This document shows, one piece after another, positions 34,405-44,182 of a stretch of DNA of 64,000 nucleotides. Position 1 is the first letter of the stretch. Each line of letters opens with the position of its first letter. Source of the stretch: Geminicoccus roseus DSM 18922. Lineage in GTDB: Bacteria; Pseudomonadota; Alphaproteobacteria; Geminicoccales; Geminicoccaceae. The translations under genes were made by a program, and so were the position numbers. Location: NCBI RefSeq assembly GCF_000427665.1, contig NZ_KE386572.1, forward strand, positions 2,504,196 through 2,568,195, in the 5' to 3' direction. The notes beneath the pieces were generated by a model, which was not told where the DNA came from, did no database searches, and worked only from the letters and a program-made list of their open reading frames with translations.

Positions 34405-34839
34405 TCAAGAGAGCTTGGCCAGGCGTCCGGCGTGCCGGCCGCCCTCGAAGCCGGTGTCGAGCCAGGCGTGCAGGCAGTCCAGGGCGACCTGCGGCCCGAC
34501 GATGCGGGCGCCCAGCGCCAGCACGTTGGCGTCGTTGTGCTGGCGGGTGAGCCTGGCGGTGGTGACGTCGTGGACCAGGGCGCAGCGGATGTGGCGGAAG
34601 CGGTTGGCGGCGATCGAGATGCCGATCCCGGTGCCGCAGACCAGGACGCCCCGGCTGGCCCGCCCCTCGGCGATCGCCTGGCACACCGCCTGGGCGAAGT
34701 CGGGATAATCCACCGAATCCGGGCCGTTCGTGCCGAAATCGATCGTGGCATGGCCGTGCGCCGCGGCGGCCTCGATCAGCAGGTCCTTCAGCCCGAAACC
34801 GCCATGGTCCGCGCCGAACGCGATCGTCTCAGACGCCAC
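34405..34839 (-). CDS. rpiB: ribose-5-phosphate isomerase B
   Basis: 144-residue isomerase of ribose-5-P and ribulose-5-P. Motifs: [15 protein letters not shown], the catalytic Cys68 in [17 protein letters not shown], and His101 in [17 protein letters not shown]. The GTG at 34839 is preferred because GAGGGG lies eight bases upstream; an ATG eight codons earlier lacks a ribosome-binding site. It heads the rpiB-glyA gene pair and is divergent from the luciferase-like gene. Confidence 0.94.
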   Translation of the reverse strand: MASETIAFGADHGGFGLKDLLIEAAAAHGHATIDFGTNGPDSVDYPDFAQAVCQAIAEGRASRGVLVCGTGIGISIAANRFRHIRCALVHDVTTARLTRQHNDANVLALGARIVGPQVALDCLHAWLDTGFEGGRHAGRLAKLS

Positions 34840-34965
34840 TGTCCCTTGCCCCTCGTGCTGCATTGCGGCCGCGCAGATAGCATGCCCGGCCCGAGCGCGC
34901 ATCATCGCTGCCGGGGCGGGGGGCCGCAGCGGCGCTCGGTTGGCAGCGGCGTCCGCGAGCCACAT

Positions 34966-35997
34966 ATGACGATACCTTATGCCGGGAGTGCCCGATCGGT
35001 GCCTGCCTTCTCTGTCCTGGACCTCGCCCACATCGTCGAAGGGGCGACCGCCGCCGACGCATTCCGCAACACGCTGGACCTCGCGCGCCTCGCGGAAGAG
35101 CTCGGCTACCAACGCTACTGGCTGGCCGAGCATCACAACATGATCGGCATCGCCAGTGCCGCGACCTCGCTGGTGATCGGCCATGTGGCCGCCGGCACCA
35201 GCCGGATCCGGGTGGGCGCCGGCGGGGTCATGCTGCCGAACCACTCGCCGCTGGTGATCGCCGAGCAGTTCGGCACGCTCGCTACCCTCTACCCCGGCCG
35301 GATCGACCTGGGCCTGGGCCGGGCACCCGGCTCGGACATGCGCACCGCGCAGGCCCTGCGGCGCGGGCCGGAGAGCGCCGAGCGCTTCCCGCAGGACGTG
35401 CTGGAACTCCAGGCCCTGCTGGGACCGGAGCGGCCGGGCCAGGCCGTCCGGGCGGTGCCGGGCATGGGCACCGAGGTGCCGTTGTGGATCCTGGGCTCCA
35501 GCCTGTTCGGCGCGCAACTCGCTGCCGCCCTGGGCCTGCCCTTCGCGTTCGCCTCCCATTTCGCGCCCGACGCGCTGATGCAGGCCCTGGAGATCTACCG
35601 GTCGCGCTTCGAGCCCTCGGCCCAGCTGGACCGGCCTCATGCCATGGTCGGCGCCAACGTGATCGTGGCGGCGACCGACCGGGAGGCGCAGCGCCTGTTC
35701 ACCACCATCCAGCAGCAGTTCGCCCATCTTCAGCGCGGCGATCCCGGCCGGCTGCGCCCGCCGGTCGACGACATCGACAGCTACTGGACCCCGCACGAGC
35801 GGATCCGGGCGCAGCACATGCTCGCCTGCTCCTTCGTGGGCGCCGAGGACACGGTCCAGGAAGGGCTCGCCCGCTTCCTCCAGCGCACCGGCGCCGACGA
35901 GGTCATGGTGGCCGCTCCCCTGCATGACCACGAGGCCCGCCGGAACTCCTTCCGCCTGCTCGCCGGGATCGCCGGCCGGCTCAACGGAGCAGCATGA
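34966..35997 (+). CDS. LLM-class flavin-dependent oxidoreductase
   Basis: 343-residue TIM-barrel bacterial-luciferase-like monooxygenase (YhbW/MsnO8 type). Family blocks: [89 protein letters not shown]. The substrate is unknown. Its stop overlaps the next gene's start (ATGATGA at 35994-36000), so it is coupled to a molybdopterin oxidoreductase. Divergent from rpiB. Confidence 0.92.
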   Translation: MTIPYAGSARSVPAFSVLDLAHIVEGATAADAFRNTLDLARLAEELGYQRYWLAEHHNMIGIASAATSLVIGHVAAGTSRIRVGAGGVMLPNHSPLVIAEQFGTLATLYPGRIDLGLGRAPGSDMRTAQALRRGPESAERFPQDVLELQALLGPERPGQAVRAVPGMGTEVPLWILGSSLFGAQLAAALGLPFAFASHFAPDALMQALEIYRSRFEPSAQLDRPHAMVGANVIVAATDREAQRLFTTIQQQFAHLQRGDPGRLRPPVDDIDSYWTPHERIRAQHMLACSFVGAEDTVQEGLARFLQRTGADEVMVAAPLHDHEARRNSFRLLAGIAGRLNGAA

Positions 35998-36701
35998 TGA
36001 GCGATCCGCAGGACGACGCCCCGGCGCCGAAGGTCCGCGGCCGGCTGGCCGAGATCAAGCAGGGCTGGGCCGAGAGCGGCCGGTTCCTGACCGGGCAGGC
36101 AGCATCGGGCGAGCAGCGCCTGCCGCCCGGGCAGCACCTGGTCACCAACTGGCCGATCCTGGACCTGGGCACGCGGCCGAGGATCCCGCCCGAGCGCTGG
36201 CAGCTGCGGGTGTTCGGCGCGGTCGAGGAAGCGGTGACCTGGGACTGGGACGCGCTCCTGGCGCAGCCGCAGGTCCGGCCGGTCTCGGACATCCACTGCG
36301 TCACCACCTGGTCGCGCTACGACAATCACTGGGAAGGCGTGGCGACCGCTCAGGTGCTGGCGGCGGTCCGGCCCAAGCCGGAGGCGCGCTTCGTCGTCCT
36401 GCACAGCTATGACGACTACACCACCAACCTGCCCCTGGACGATTTCGCCGCTCCCGGCGCCCTGCTCGCCCATCGCTGGGAAGGGGAGGCCCTGCCGGTC
36501 GAGCATGGCGGCCCGGTCCGGCTGGTGGTGCCGCATCTCTATTTCTGGAAGAGCGCCAAGTGGCTGCGCCGGATCGAGTTCGTGACCGAGGACCGCCGGG
36601 GCTTCTGGGAGGAGCGCGGCTACCACGACCGGGGCGATCCCTGGTCGGAGCAGCGTTATTCCGAGGAAATGGGTATCGAGGAGGCCCGCAGCGCGATCTG
36701 A
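35994..36701 (+). CDS. sulfite-oxidase-like molybdopterin oxidoreductase (YuiH type)
   Basis: 235-residue protein with a sulfite-oxidase molybdopterin fold. The molybdenum-ligand Cys lies in [17 protein letters not shown]; other family blocks are [29 protein letters not shown] and [15 protein letters not shown]. It has no Tat or Sec signal, so is cytoplasmic, unlike MsrP. Two start codons in tandem (ATGATG) overlap the upstream stop. The substrate is unknown; pairing with an LLM flavoenzyme suggests a joint oxidation, which is inference. Confidence 0.92.
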   Translation: MMSDPQDDAPAPKVRGRLAEIKQGWAESGRFLTGQAASGEQRLPPGQHLVTNWPILDLGTRPRIPPERWQLRVFGAVEEAVTWDWDALLAQPQVRPVSDIHCVTTWSRYDNHWEGVATAQVLAAVRPKPEARFVVLHSYDDYTTNLPLDDFAAPGALLAHRWEGEALPVEHGGPVRLVVPHLYFWKSAKWLRRIEFVTEDRRGFWEERGYHDRGDPWSEQRYSEEMGIEEARSAI

Positions 36702-36951
36702 GGCGGGTGCGGTGCGGCAGGGACGCCAGGGATCCTTGCCGGGTCTGAACCGTTTCCTAGCTACCTTCCCTCCCTGATCGCAGCCCCATGTCCCTCGTCG
36801 TTTCCAGCAGCACCGGCAGGCCATCCTGGTTCCAGGCGCGATCGGGGTTGCCCTGCACGCGCCAACGCGTTTCCCTGCCGGCAGGCCGTGGAATGGGCGG
36901 GCCGGTGATCTCTGTCGTCGTCCTGTCCTCGAGCCACGGTCTTGTCCGACC

Positions 36952-37710
36952 ATGTGCGAACGTTCCGGGACGATGGCCTTGACCCCTACCCTTGAGGATC
37001 TGTCCAGGATCCCCCTCGACCAGACCGCCCTGTTCCTCGATGTCGACGGGACCCTGATCGACATTGCGCCGACGCCTGGCGAGGTCGTCGTGAGCGACGA
37101 GCTCAAGGCCCTGCTGCCGCGCCTGCACCAGCGGACCGGCGGGGCACTGGCCCTGGTGAGCGGCCGCGCGATCGCCGACCTCGACGCCCTGTTCGCCCCG
37201 GTGAAGCTGCCGATGGCCGGGCAGCACGGCGCCGAGTGGCGGCTCGCCGCGGACGGCACCCACGAGAGCGTGGCCGGGCTGCCGGAGCCGCTGCGCACCA
37301 GCGCCGTGGCGCTGGCCCTGCGTCATCCGGGCATGCTGGTCGAGGACAAGGGCGGGGCCATCGCGCTGCATGTCCGCGCGCGTCCGGAACTGACCGACGA
37401 GATCGCCGCGGCGCTCGCCCAGATGGTGCAGGCCCATCCGGATTACGAGGTGCTGCACGGCAAGGCGGTGTTCGAGATCCGCCGCCGCGGCGTCCACAAG
37501 GGGGCGGCGGTGGCGATGCTGCTCGAGAAGGCGCCGTTCGCCGGGCGGACCCCGGTGTTCGTGGGCGACGACACCACCGACCTGGACGCGATCGCCCTGG
37601 TGCGCGAGCGGGGCGGGCTCGGCCTGTTCGTCGGCCCGGACGGTCCTTTGCGCCAGCCGCACGACGTGCGCGCCTGGCTGGCCCGGCTGGCCGAGCAGGA
37701 CGGCGGCTGA
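36952..37710 (+). CDS. otsB: trehalose-6-phosphate phosphatase
   Basis: 252-residue HAD phosphatase, last step of trehalose synthesis. Motif I is FLDVDGTLIDIAPTP; ALVSGRAIADLD is motif II; Lys lies in HKGAAVAML; motif IV is VFVGDDTTDLDAI. Starts at 36952 and 36973 (seven codons later) are equally possible; neither has a clear ribosome-binding site. It is first in the otsB-GH15-otsA operon, its stop overlapping the next start by one base. Confidence 0.94.
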   Translation: MCERSGTMALTPTLEDLSRIPLDQTALFLDVDGTLIDIAPTPGEVVVSDELKALLPRLHQRTGGALALVSGRAIADLDALFAPVKLPMAGQHGAEWRLAADGTHESVAGLPEPLRTSAVALALRHPGMLVEDKGGAIALHVRARPELTDEIAAALAQMVQAHPDYEVLHGKAVFEIRRRGVHKGAAVAMLLEKAPFAGRTPVFVGDDTTDLDAIALVRERGGLGLFVGPDGPLRQPHDVRAWLARLAEQDGG

Positions 37711-39506
37711 TGGGCGGCGTCGGCAACGATCTCGACGTGGCGGTGATCGGCAACGGCACGATCGCCTCGCTGATCGACCGTGATGGCCGCCATGTCTGGA
37801 CCTGCTGGCCGCGGCTGGACGGCGACCCGATCTTCCATGCCCTGGTGGGCGGGGAGGGCGGCTACTGGTCGATCGAGCCGCACCACAAAGCCGTCATCCG
37901 GCGCCGCTATATCGGCAACACCGCCATCCTCGAGACCGAGGTCGAGGACGAGACCGGTGCCATGATCCGGATCACCGACTTCGCCCCGCGCTGCCGGCGC
38001 TTTGGCCGGCTCTACCGGCCGGCCACGCTGATGCGGCGGATCGAGCCGGTCCATGGCCGGTTCCGCGGCACCATCCGGGTCCGGCTGAACGGCCGCTACG
38101 GCGCCGAGCGGATGCGCAAGGTGCCGATGAGCAACAGCATCCGCTTCGTGGGCGAGGAGCAGACGATCCGGCTGACCACCGACACCTCGGTGGCCTGCAT
38201 TGCCGAGGAACTGCCGATCGTCGTGCACGCGCCGATCCACATGATCCTGGGGCCGGACGAATCGGTGCCGGAAGCGCCCGGCCACCTGTTCCGGGAGATC
38301 TTCGACGAGACCCTGCTCTACTGGCAGGAATGGTCGCGCTACCTGTCGATCCCGTTCGAGTACCAGGACGTGGTGCTGCGCGCGGCGATCACGCTGAAGC
38401 TGTGCGCCTTCGAGGAAACCGGCGGCGTGGTGGCGGCGCTGACCACCTCGATCCCCGAGGCGGCGCATTCGGAGCGCAACTGGGACTACCGGTTCTGCTG
38501 GCTGCGCGACACCTACTTCACCGTGCACGCCCTCAACCGCCTGGGCGCCACCCGGACCATGGAGGACTATCTCCGCTACATCACGACCGTGGTTGCGCTG
38601 TCCGAAGACGGCACGCTCCTGCCGCTCTACCCGATCCTGCCGGGGCGCGACCCGGACGAGAAGGTGGCGCCCGCCCTGACCGGCTACCGCAACATGGGGC
38701 CGGTCCGGGTCGGCAACGCCGCCTGGTTCCAGCGCCAGCACGACGTCTATGGCAGCGTCGTGATGGCTGCCGCCCAGATGTTCTACGACCACCGCCTGCC
38801 CAGGCGGGGCGACCTGGAGCTGTTCCAGCTCCTGGAGCGGCTGGGCGAGCAGGCCGCCCGGCTGGCGCTGGAGCCCGACGCCGGCATCTGGGAATACCGG
38901 GGGCGCGAGCGGGTGCACACCCATTCGGCGCTGATGTGCTGGGTGGCCTGCGCGCGGCTGGCCAAGATCGCCGGGGTCCTGGAGATGCCCGAGCGCGGCG
39001 AGTACTGGCGCGGTCACGCCGCCCGGATCCGCCGGGCGATCCTGGAGGAAGCCTGGGACCCGGCGCGGCAGACCTTTGTCGAAAGTTTTGGCGGCAAGGA
39101 CCTGGATGCGGCGCTCCTGCTCATGCACGAGGTGGGCTTCCTGGCTGCCGACGATCCGCGCTTCGTCGGCACGGTCGAGGCCATCGAAAAGGAGCTGCGC
39201 CGCGGCAACCACCTGTTCCGCTACGCGGCGGCCGACGATTTCGGCGAGCCGGAGAACGCCTTCACCGTCTGCACGTTCTGGTTCGTCGACGCCCTGGCCG
39301 CCATCGGACGCAAGGACGAAGCGCGCCAGATCTATGAGGAACTGATATCCTGTCGCAATTCGATGGGGATCCTGTCCGAGGACGTCAATCCGCTCACCAA
39401 GGAACTGTGGGGCAATATTCCGCAGACCTATTCCATGGTAGGGCTGATCATCTCGGGGATGCGCCTGTCGAAAACTTGGGAGGAAGCATTTTGGCGCGAC
39501 TCGTAA
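37710..39506 (+). CDS. GH15-family glucosidase (glucoamylase/trehalase type)
   Basis: 598-residue glycoside hydrolase family 15 enzyme. The N-terminal beta domain (about 1-240) begins with IGNGTIASLIDRDGRHVWTC. The (alpha/alpha)6 barrel carries RNWDYRFCWLRDTYFTVHAL, general acid region GIWEYRGRERVHTHS, and base region LSEDVNPLTKELWGNIPQ. The substrate could be trehalose, maltose or glucan. Its placement between otsB and otsA suggests a trehalose or related glucoside. There is no signal peptide, so it is cytoplasmic. It overlaps otsA by 16 bases. Confidence 0.92.
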   Translation: MGGVGNDLDVAVIGNGTIASLIDRDGRHVWTCWPRLDGDPIFHALVGGEGGYWSIEPHHKAVIRRRYIGNTAILETEVEDETGAMIRITDFAPRCRRFGRLYRPATLMRRIEPVHGRFRGTIRVRLNGRYGAERMRKVPMSNSIRFVGEEQTIRLTTDTSVACIAEELPIVVHAPIHMILGPDESVPEAPGHLFREIFDETLLYWQEWSRYLSIPFEYQDVVLRAAITLKLCAFEETGGVVAALTTSIPEAAHSERNWDYRFCWLRDTYFTVHALNRLGATRTMEDYLRYITTVVALSEDGTLLPLYPILPGRDPDEKVAPALTGYRNMGPVRVGNAAWFQRQHDVYGSVVMAAAQMFYDHRLPRRGDLELFQLLERLGEQAARLALEPDAGIWEYRGRERVHTHSALMCWVACARLAKIAGVLEMPERGEYWRGHAARIRRAILEEAWDPARQTFVESFGGKDLDAALLLMHEVGFLAADDPRFVGTVEAIEKELRRGNHLFRYAAADDFGEPENAFTVCTFWFVDALAAIGRKDEARQIYEELISCRNSMGILSEDVNPLTKELWGNIPQTYSMVGLIISGMRLSKTWEEAFWRDS

Positions 39507-40891
39507 TCGTCTCCAACCGCGTGAGCGTGCCCACCGGGCGGCGCGTCGAGGCGGGTGGGCTGACCGTCGTCCTGCGGGATGGCCTGCGGAAGGCGGACGG
39601 GCTCTGGTTCGGCTGGTCCGGGGATTTTGCGGAGCAGCCGGGGCCAGCGAAGGTGACCACGCGCGGGAAGATGAGCTATGCCCTGCTCGACCTGAACCAG
39701 GACGACTACAAGGGCTTCTACTACGGGTTCGCCAACGGCTCGCTCTGGCCCTTGTTCCACTACCGGCTGGGCCTGGTGGACTGGAAGGCGGAAAGCTACC
39801 GGGCCTACCGCAAGGTCAATCTCCAGTTCGCGTCCGAACTGATCAAGCTTTTGAAGCCGGACGACCAGGTCTGGGTCCACGACTACCAGCTGATCCCGCT
39901 CGGCGAGGAACTGCGCAAGCTGGGCTTCACCGGCACGATCGGCTTCTACCTCCACGTGCCGTTTCCTTCCGGCGACATCGTCGAGGTGCTGCCGGCCCAT
40001 GTCGAGCTGGGCCAGGCGATGCTCAACTACGACCTGATCGGGGTGCAGACCGACCGGGCCCATCACGACATGCTGGACTTCCTGGAGCGCTGGATCGGGG
40101 CCGAGCGGGAAGGCGAGGACCTGCTCTATGCCGGCCGCCGGGTCCGCACCGGCGTCTACCGCGCCGCGATCGACACGCTGGGGTTCGGCAAGGAGGCCGC
40201 CGTCGCGGTCGAGAACGAGGAGGTGCGCAGCCTGGAAGAGTCCCTGGGCGGCCGGACGCTGATGCTGGGCGTCGAGCGGCTGGACTACACCAAGGGGCTG
40301 CCCCTGCGCTTTGCCGCCTACGAGCATTTGCTGGCCACCCATGAGGACTGGCTGCGCAAGGTGATCATGCTGCAGATAGCACCGGTCAGCCGGGGCGAAC
40401 TCGCCCAGTACCGGGCCCTGCGCTCCGACCTGGAGCGCGCCACCGGCCGAATCGCCGGCCGCTTCGCCTCCCCCGACTGGAACCCGATCCGCTACGTGAA
40501 CCAGCCGGTGCCACGCAAGATCCTGTCCGGCTACCTGCGAGTCGCCCAGGTCGGGCTGGTGACGCCCCTGCGCGACGGCATGAACCTGGTCGCCAAGGAG
40601 TATGTCGCGGCGCAGGACCCGCAGAATCCCGGGGTGCTGGTGCTCTCGCGCTTCGCGGGCGCCGTGGAAGAACTGGGCGAGGGGGCCCTCCTGGTGAACC
40701 CGCTCGACATCGAGCGCACCGCCGAGGCGATGCGCGATGCGCTGGCGATGCCGATAGACGAGCGCATCGACCGCTGGCAGCGCTGCATGGAGCCGCTGCG
40801 GGTGTGGACTGCGCGGACCTGGTACGACGCGTTCGTGCACAAGCTCCACGAGATCGCCGACGCCAACAGCAAGCTGGCCCACGCCGCCTGA
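39491..40891 (+). CDS. otsA: alpha,alpha-trehalose-phosphate synthase (UDP-forming)
   Basis: 466-residue GT20 glycosyltransferase joining UDP-glucose and glucose-6-P. Motifs: LVIVSNRVSVPTG, GLTVVLRDGLR, VWVHDYQLIPLGEELRKL, GFYLHVPFPS, ERLDYTKGLPLRF, GMNLVAKEYVAAQ. The family start MxRLVIVSNR is matched only by TTG 39491, with GGGAGGAA upstream. The start lies inside the GH15 gene, so translation is probably coupled. Confidence 0.94.
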   Translation: MARLVIVSNRVSVPTGRRVEAGGLTVVLRDGLRKADGLWFGWSGDFAEQPGPAKVTTRGKMSYALLDLNQDDYKGFYYGFANGSLWPLFHYRLGLVDWKAESYRAYRKVNLQFASELIKLLKPDDQVWVHDYQLIPLGEELRKLGFTGTIGFYLHVPFPSGDIVEVLPAHVELGQAMLNYDLIGVQTDRAHHDMLDFLERWIGAEREGEDLLYAGRRVRTGVYRAAIDTLGFGKEAAVAVENEEVRSLEESLGGRTLMLGVERLDYTKGLPLRFAAYEHLLATHEDWLRKVIMLQIAPVSRGELAQYRALRSDLERATGRIAGRFASPDWNPIRYVNQPVPRKILSGYLRVAQVGLVTPLRDGMNLVAKEYVAAQDPQNPGVLVLSRFAGAVEELGEGALLVNPLDIERTAEAMRDALAMPIDERIDRWQRCMEPLRVWTARTWYDAFVHKLHEIADANSKLAHAA

Positions 40892-41416
40892 GCCCGCCTC
40901 CGCTCCCGAACCACCGGGGGCGGGCCCGGGGGCTTTGGCCGGTAGCGGCTGGTCGCGCGCCAGCGCAGGAAAGCGCCGAAAGGCACCCCCTGCGCATTGC
41001 CGCGTCACCGACCCGTGCCCTGCTACGGGCCAGCCGGTGATCCGGGCGTTGAAGAAGCGATAGGCACAATAGGGCAGGTCCGGCAGAGGCGCCTGCGACC
41101 CGCCGGAGCCCGGCCCCCGCCGCATCCAGGTCAAGGACGGCCGGGGGAAGCGAGCGCCGCTCCCGGTCTCGCTCCCGTCGGCAGGCGTTCCGGACCGCGC
41201 TGGGGCCGCCCGGATACGGCGTTTCCTGCCGCGGGTGGCAAAGGAAGGTGGCGGGCTACCGGAAGAAGCCGGACGCCAACACGCGTCCTTGCAGCCCGGG
41301 CGATCGTTTCGGCGTTTCAGCGCCCTGCGCCGGCCGGTCTCGATGGATCAGGCTCGGGCAGCAGGCCATGAGGGTGCGCTGCGCCCCCGGCCAAGGGCCG
41401 ATGCCATTGCCCGGCC
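40892..41416. other. gene-free stretch after otsA
   Basis: About 525 bases with no recognisable gene. A minus-strand frame near 41.0-41.1 kb reads PYCAYRFFNARITGWPV, which looks more protein-like than its surroundings, but has no plausible start, motif or continuation. Otherwise nothing is seen. Confidence 0.4.
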
Positions 41417-41653
41417 TCAGTCCCAGACCGGATCGCCCAGGTCGACGTCGTCTTCGTCGGTCAGCACGCCGGCCGCGCCGCCAGCCGCCCCGCCGATCGC
41501 TGCACCGCCCAGGACGCTGCCGCCGGTGACCGCCCCGGCTGCCGCGCCGACCCCGGCGCCCAGGGCGGCACCGCTCACGCCGCGTTCGGTCGTGCTGCTG
41601 CCGCAAGCTGAAAGGAGCAAGAGAAATGCCAATGCCGAGACCATCTTGGTCAT
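41417..41653 (-). CDS. small glycine-zipper lipoprotein
   Basis: 78-residue lipoprotein. The lipobox LLSAC places acylated Cys at residue 17. The mature part is a run of Gly/Ala small-residue repeats (GAALGAGVGAAAGAVTGG and similar) forming a glycine-zipper membrane helix, with an acidic tail. Such proteins insert in the outer membrane or line it; function is unknown. ATG 41653 follows GGAGGCGG and begins the signal peptide directly. Confidence 0.8.
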   Translation of the reverse strand: MTKMVSALAFLLLLSACGSSTTERGVSGAALGAGVGAAAGAVTGGSVLGGAAIGGAAGGAAGVLTDEDDVDLGDPVWD

Positions 41654-41727
41654 CGTACCGCCTCCATGGGTCAACGATTTCCCAGTAGCGGAACAAACGC
41701 TCAAGAAGTCAGCAGGTTCCGTCGACT

Positions 41728-42084
41728 TCAGACTTCGCTACCGCTGCTCAGGAGAAACTCCACGAGACTCGCCTGTTCTTCCGCCGTGCAGTCGAACAAC
41801 AGATGGGTCTGATGGCGGCTGACGCTGACGACCCGGGCACGCAGCGTCTTGCTGGGCGTCAGCCCGTCGATGCCGATCTCGGCCGCGGCCCCGATCGTGG
41901 CCGGGAGGGCCGGAGCCAGACCGGCGCCGCCCAGCGAAAGGTTGAGGATGGTGACCGGCCGCACGGCGCCGTCAATTTCCAGGCGCGCCGGCAGGCCTGC
42001 GGCGTAGCGGCGGTGATAGCGGCGCTCGCCCAGAGGTGGCAGCAGGTCGGCGAGCGCCTGCCCGTCGGTCTCGGCGTGATCCAT
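41728..42084 (-). CDS. PilZ-domain protein
   Basis: 118-residue single-domain protein. The cyclic-di-GMP-binding pattern is present: RRYHRRY (Arg21-Arg26) and NLSLGG (Asn48-Gly53), with the barrel strand SVSRHQTHLLF later. The NxSxxG form with Asn for Asp is common. It probably changes a partner on c-di-GMP binding (motility or exopolysaccharide). ATG 42084 has GAGGTG upstream; a GTG three codons earlier is possible. Confidence 0.85.
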   Translation of the reverse strand: MDHAETDGQALADLLPPLGERRYHRRYAAGLPARLEIDGAVRPVTILNLSLGGAGLAPALPATIGAAAEIGIDGLTPSKTLRARVVSVSRHQTHLLFDCTAEEQASLVEFLLSSGSEV

Positions 42085-42303
42085 GGGAGGCACCTCATGC
42101 GGATGGCGATGCCCTGGACCTTATCTTCCACTTCTTAAGGAAGCCTTACCTCGCGCCGGATCCCGCGCCACAGGGTAGGTCGGTGCATCAGGCCCCCATT
42201 GTCGCGCCCGACCCGCCTGCCGGCGTCGCTTCCCGGTTCCGCCGACAGGGCTCTTGGTCTAGACCCTGCGGGCATCCACCAGATACGTGACGTAACAAAG
42301 ACG

Positions 42304-43053
42304 ATGGCCGGCCATTCCCACGCCAAGAATGTCATGCACCGCAAGGGTCGCGCGAATGCGGCCAAGTCGGCGCTGTTCACCCGCCTGATGAAGGAGATCC
42401 AGGTCGCGGCGAAGACGGGCGTGCCCGACCCCGCGATGAACCCGCGGCTGCGCATGGCGGTCCAGGCGGCGCGCCAGGCCAACGTGCCCAAGGACAATAT
42501 CGAGCGGGCCATCAAGCGCGGCCAGGGCGGCGACAGCGAGAACTACGAGGAGGTCCGCTACGAGGGTTACGGCCCGGGCGGGGTGGCCATCATCGTCGAG
42601 GCGCTCACCGACAACCGCAACCGCACCGCCGCCGACGTGCGCTCCGCCTTCACCAAGCATGGCGGGGCGCTCGGCGAGAGCAACAGCGTGAGCTTCCAGT
42701 TCGAGCGGATCGGCAAGATCCGCTTCGACGCCTCGGCGGGCGACGCCGACACGGTGATGGAGGCGGCGATCGAGGCCGGCGCCCAGGACGTCGAGAGCGG
42801 CGAGGAGAACCACGAGATCTTCTGTGCCGCCGACGAGCTGAACACGGTCCTGCAGGCGCTCGAGGAAAAGCTCGGCTCGGCCAGCGAGGCGGTCCTGACC
42901 TGGCGGCCGCAGAACAACGTGCCGGTCGACGACGACAAGGCCGAGACGCTGTTCGACCTGCTCGAGGTGCTGGACGAGAACGACGACGTGCAGCGCGTCG
43001 TTGCCAACTTCGAGGTGTCGGACGAGACGCTGGCCCGCCTGAGCGCCGGCTGA
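42304..43053 (+). CDS. yebC: YebC/PmpR family protein
   Basis: 249-residue member of the YebC/TACO1 family; members act in transcription control near ruv genes or as translation factors that relieve ribosome stalling at polyproline. Family blocks: [68 protein letters not shown]. The polyproline link is notable because tolA in this cluster encodes long proline runs. Its stop overlaps the ruvC start (TGATG). Confidence 0.96.
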   Translation: MAGHSHAKNVMHRKGRANAAKSALFTRLMKEIQVAAKTGVPDPAMNPRLRMAVQAARQANVPKDNIERAIKRGQGGDSENYEEVRYEGYGPGGVAIIVEALTDNRNRTAADVRSAFTKHGGALGESNSVSFQFERIGKIRFDASAGDADTVMEAAIEAGAQDVESGEENHEIFCAADELNTVLQALEEKLGSASEAVLTWRPQNNVPVDDDKAETLFDLLEVLDENDDVQRVVANFEVSDETLARLSAG

Positions 43054-43571
43054 TGCTGGTCCTGGGCCTCGATCCCGGTCTGCGGCACACCGGCTGGGGC
43101 GTGGTCGAGGTGCAGGGCAACCGGCTGCGCTTCGTGGCGGCCGGCGTGGTCGACACCGACGCCGGCGACGAGCTGGCGCGCCGGCTGGTGACGCTGCATG
43201 ACGGGCTGGCCGAGGTGGTCCGCCGCTATGCGCCGACCGTCGCGGCGGTGGAGGAGACGGTGGTGAACAAGAACGCCGCCTCCTCCCTCAAGCTCGGCCA
43301 CGCCCGCGGGGTGATCATGTTCACCGCGGCCGCGGCCGGCCTGCCGGTCACCGAGTACCCGTCCAAGACGGTCAAGCGCGCGGTGGTCGGCACCGGTGCT
43401 GCCGAGAAGGAGCAGGTGGCCGCGATGATCCGCATCCTCCTGCCGGGCGCCGGCGTCTACCGCTCGGATGCGACCGACGCGCTGGCGGTGGCGGTGTGCC
43501 ACGCCAACCGAACCTCCACGGTCGCCGCCATCGGCCGCAGCGTCCGCTCGGTGGTGGGAGGCGTCGCTTGA
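43053..43571 (+). CDS. ruvC: Holliday junction resolvase RuvC
   Basis: 172-residue endonuclease that resolves four-way junctions in recombination repair. Acidic active-site residues: Asp7 (GLDPGLRHTGWG), Glu in AAVEETVVNKN, and the late Asp pair in SDATDALAVAVCH. Length is standard. The stop overlaps the ruvA start in a TTGA junction. Confidence 0.97.
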   Translation: MLVLGLDPGLRHTGWGVVEVQGNRLRFVAAGVVDTDAGDELARRLVTLHDGLAEVVRRYAPTVAAVEETVVNKNAASSLKLGHARGVIMFTAAAAGLPVTEYPSKTVKRAVVGTGAAEKEQVAAMIRILLPGAGVYRSDATDALAVAVCHANRTSTVAAIGRSVRSVVGGVA

Positions 43572-44182
43572 TCGCGCGGCTGCGCGGGCGGGTGCTGGAG
43601 CAGCTGGAGGACGGGGTGGTCCTGGACGTGAATGGCGTCGGCTACCTGGTGTACTGCCCCGCCCGGGTCCTGGCGCTGCTCGGGCGGACCGGCGAGGCCG
43701 CCGACCTTCATGTCGAGACCCAGGTGCGCGAGGACGCGATCACCCTGTTCGGCTTTGCCGAGGCGGCCGAGCGCAACTGGTTCAAGGCGCTGCAGGCGGT
43801 GCAGGGCGTGGGCGCCCGCTCGGCCCTGGCGATCCTGGGCGTGCACGACCCGGACCGGCTGGCGACCGTGATCGCGGCGCAGGACAAGGCCGCCCTGGCG
43901 CGAGCACCCGGCGTCGGGCCGAAGCTGGCGGCGCGGATCTGCGCGGAACTGAAGGACAAGGCGGCGCTGCTCGGCACCGGCCGCGGCAGCGCGCCGGCCG
44001 CGGGCGCGGCCGCGGCGCCGGAAACTTCCGGGCCCATGGAGGATGCGCTCTCGGCCCTGACCAATCTGGGATATGGTCGCGCGGAGGCCTTCGCGGCCCT
44101 GCAGATCGTGCGGACCGGCGAGCATGAGCAGGCCGGCCTGCAGCAATTGCTCACCCTGGCGCTGAAGGAGCTCGCACGATGA
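43568..44182 (+). CDS. ruvA: Holliday junction branch-migration protein RuvA
   Basis: 204-residue junction-binding subunit. Domain I begins [20 protein letters not shown]; two helix-hairpin-helix motifs include [16 protein letters not shown] and [17 protein letters not shown]; an Ala-rich linker leads to domain III ([19 protein letters not shown]). The family N-terminus is met by TTG 43568, which overlaps the ruvC stop. The stop overlaps ruvB by four bases. Confidence 0.96.
   Translation: MIARLRGRVLEQLEDGVVLDVNGVGYLVYCPARVLALLGRTGEAADLHVETQVREDAITLFGFAEAAERNWFKALQAVQGVGARSALAILGVHDPDRLATVIAAQDKAALARAPGVGPKLAARICAELKDKAALLGTGRGSAPAAGAAAAPETSGPMEDALSALTNLGYGRAEAFAALQIVRTGEHEQAGLQQLLTLALKELAR

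Noticed and set aside
40992-41134. Minus-strand frame containing PYCAYRFFNARITGWPV
   Set aside because: It reads through into the otsA antisense with no start, no conserved extension and no known family.
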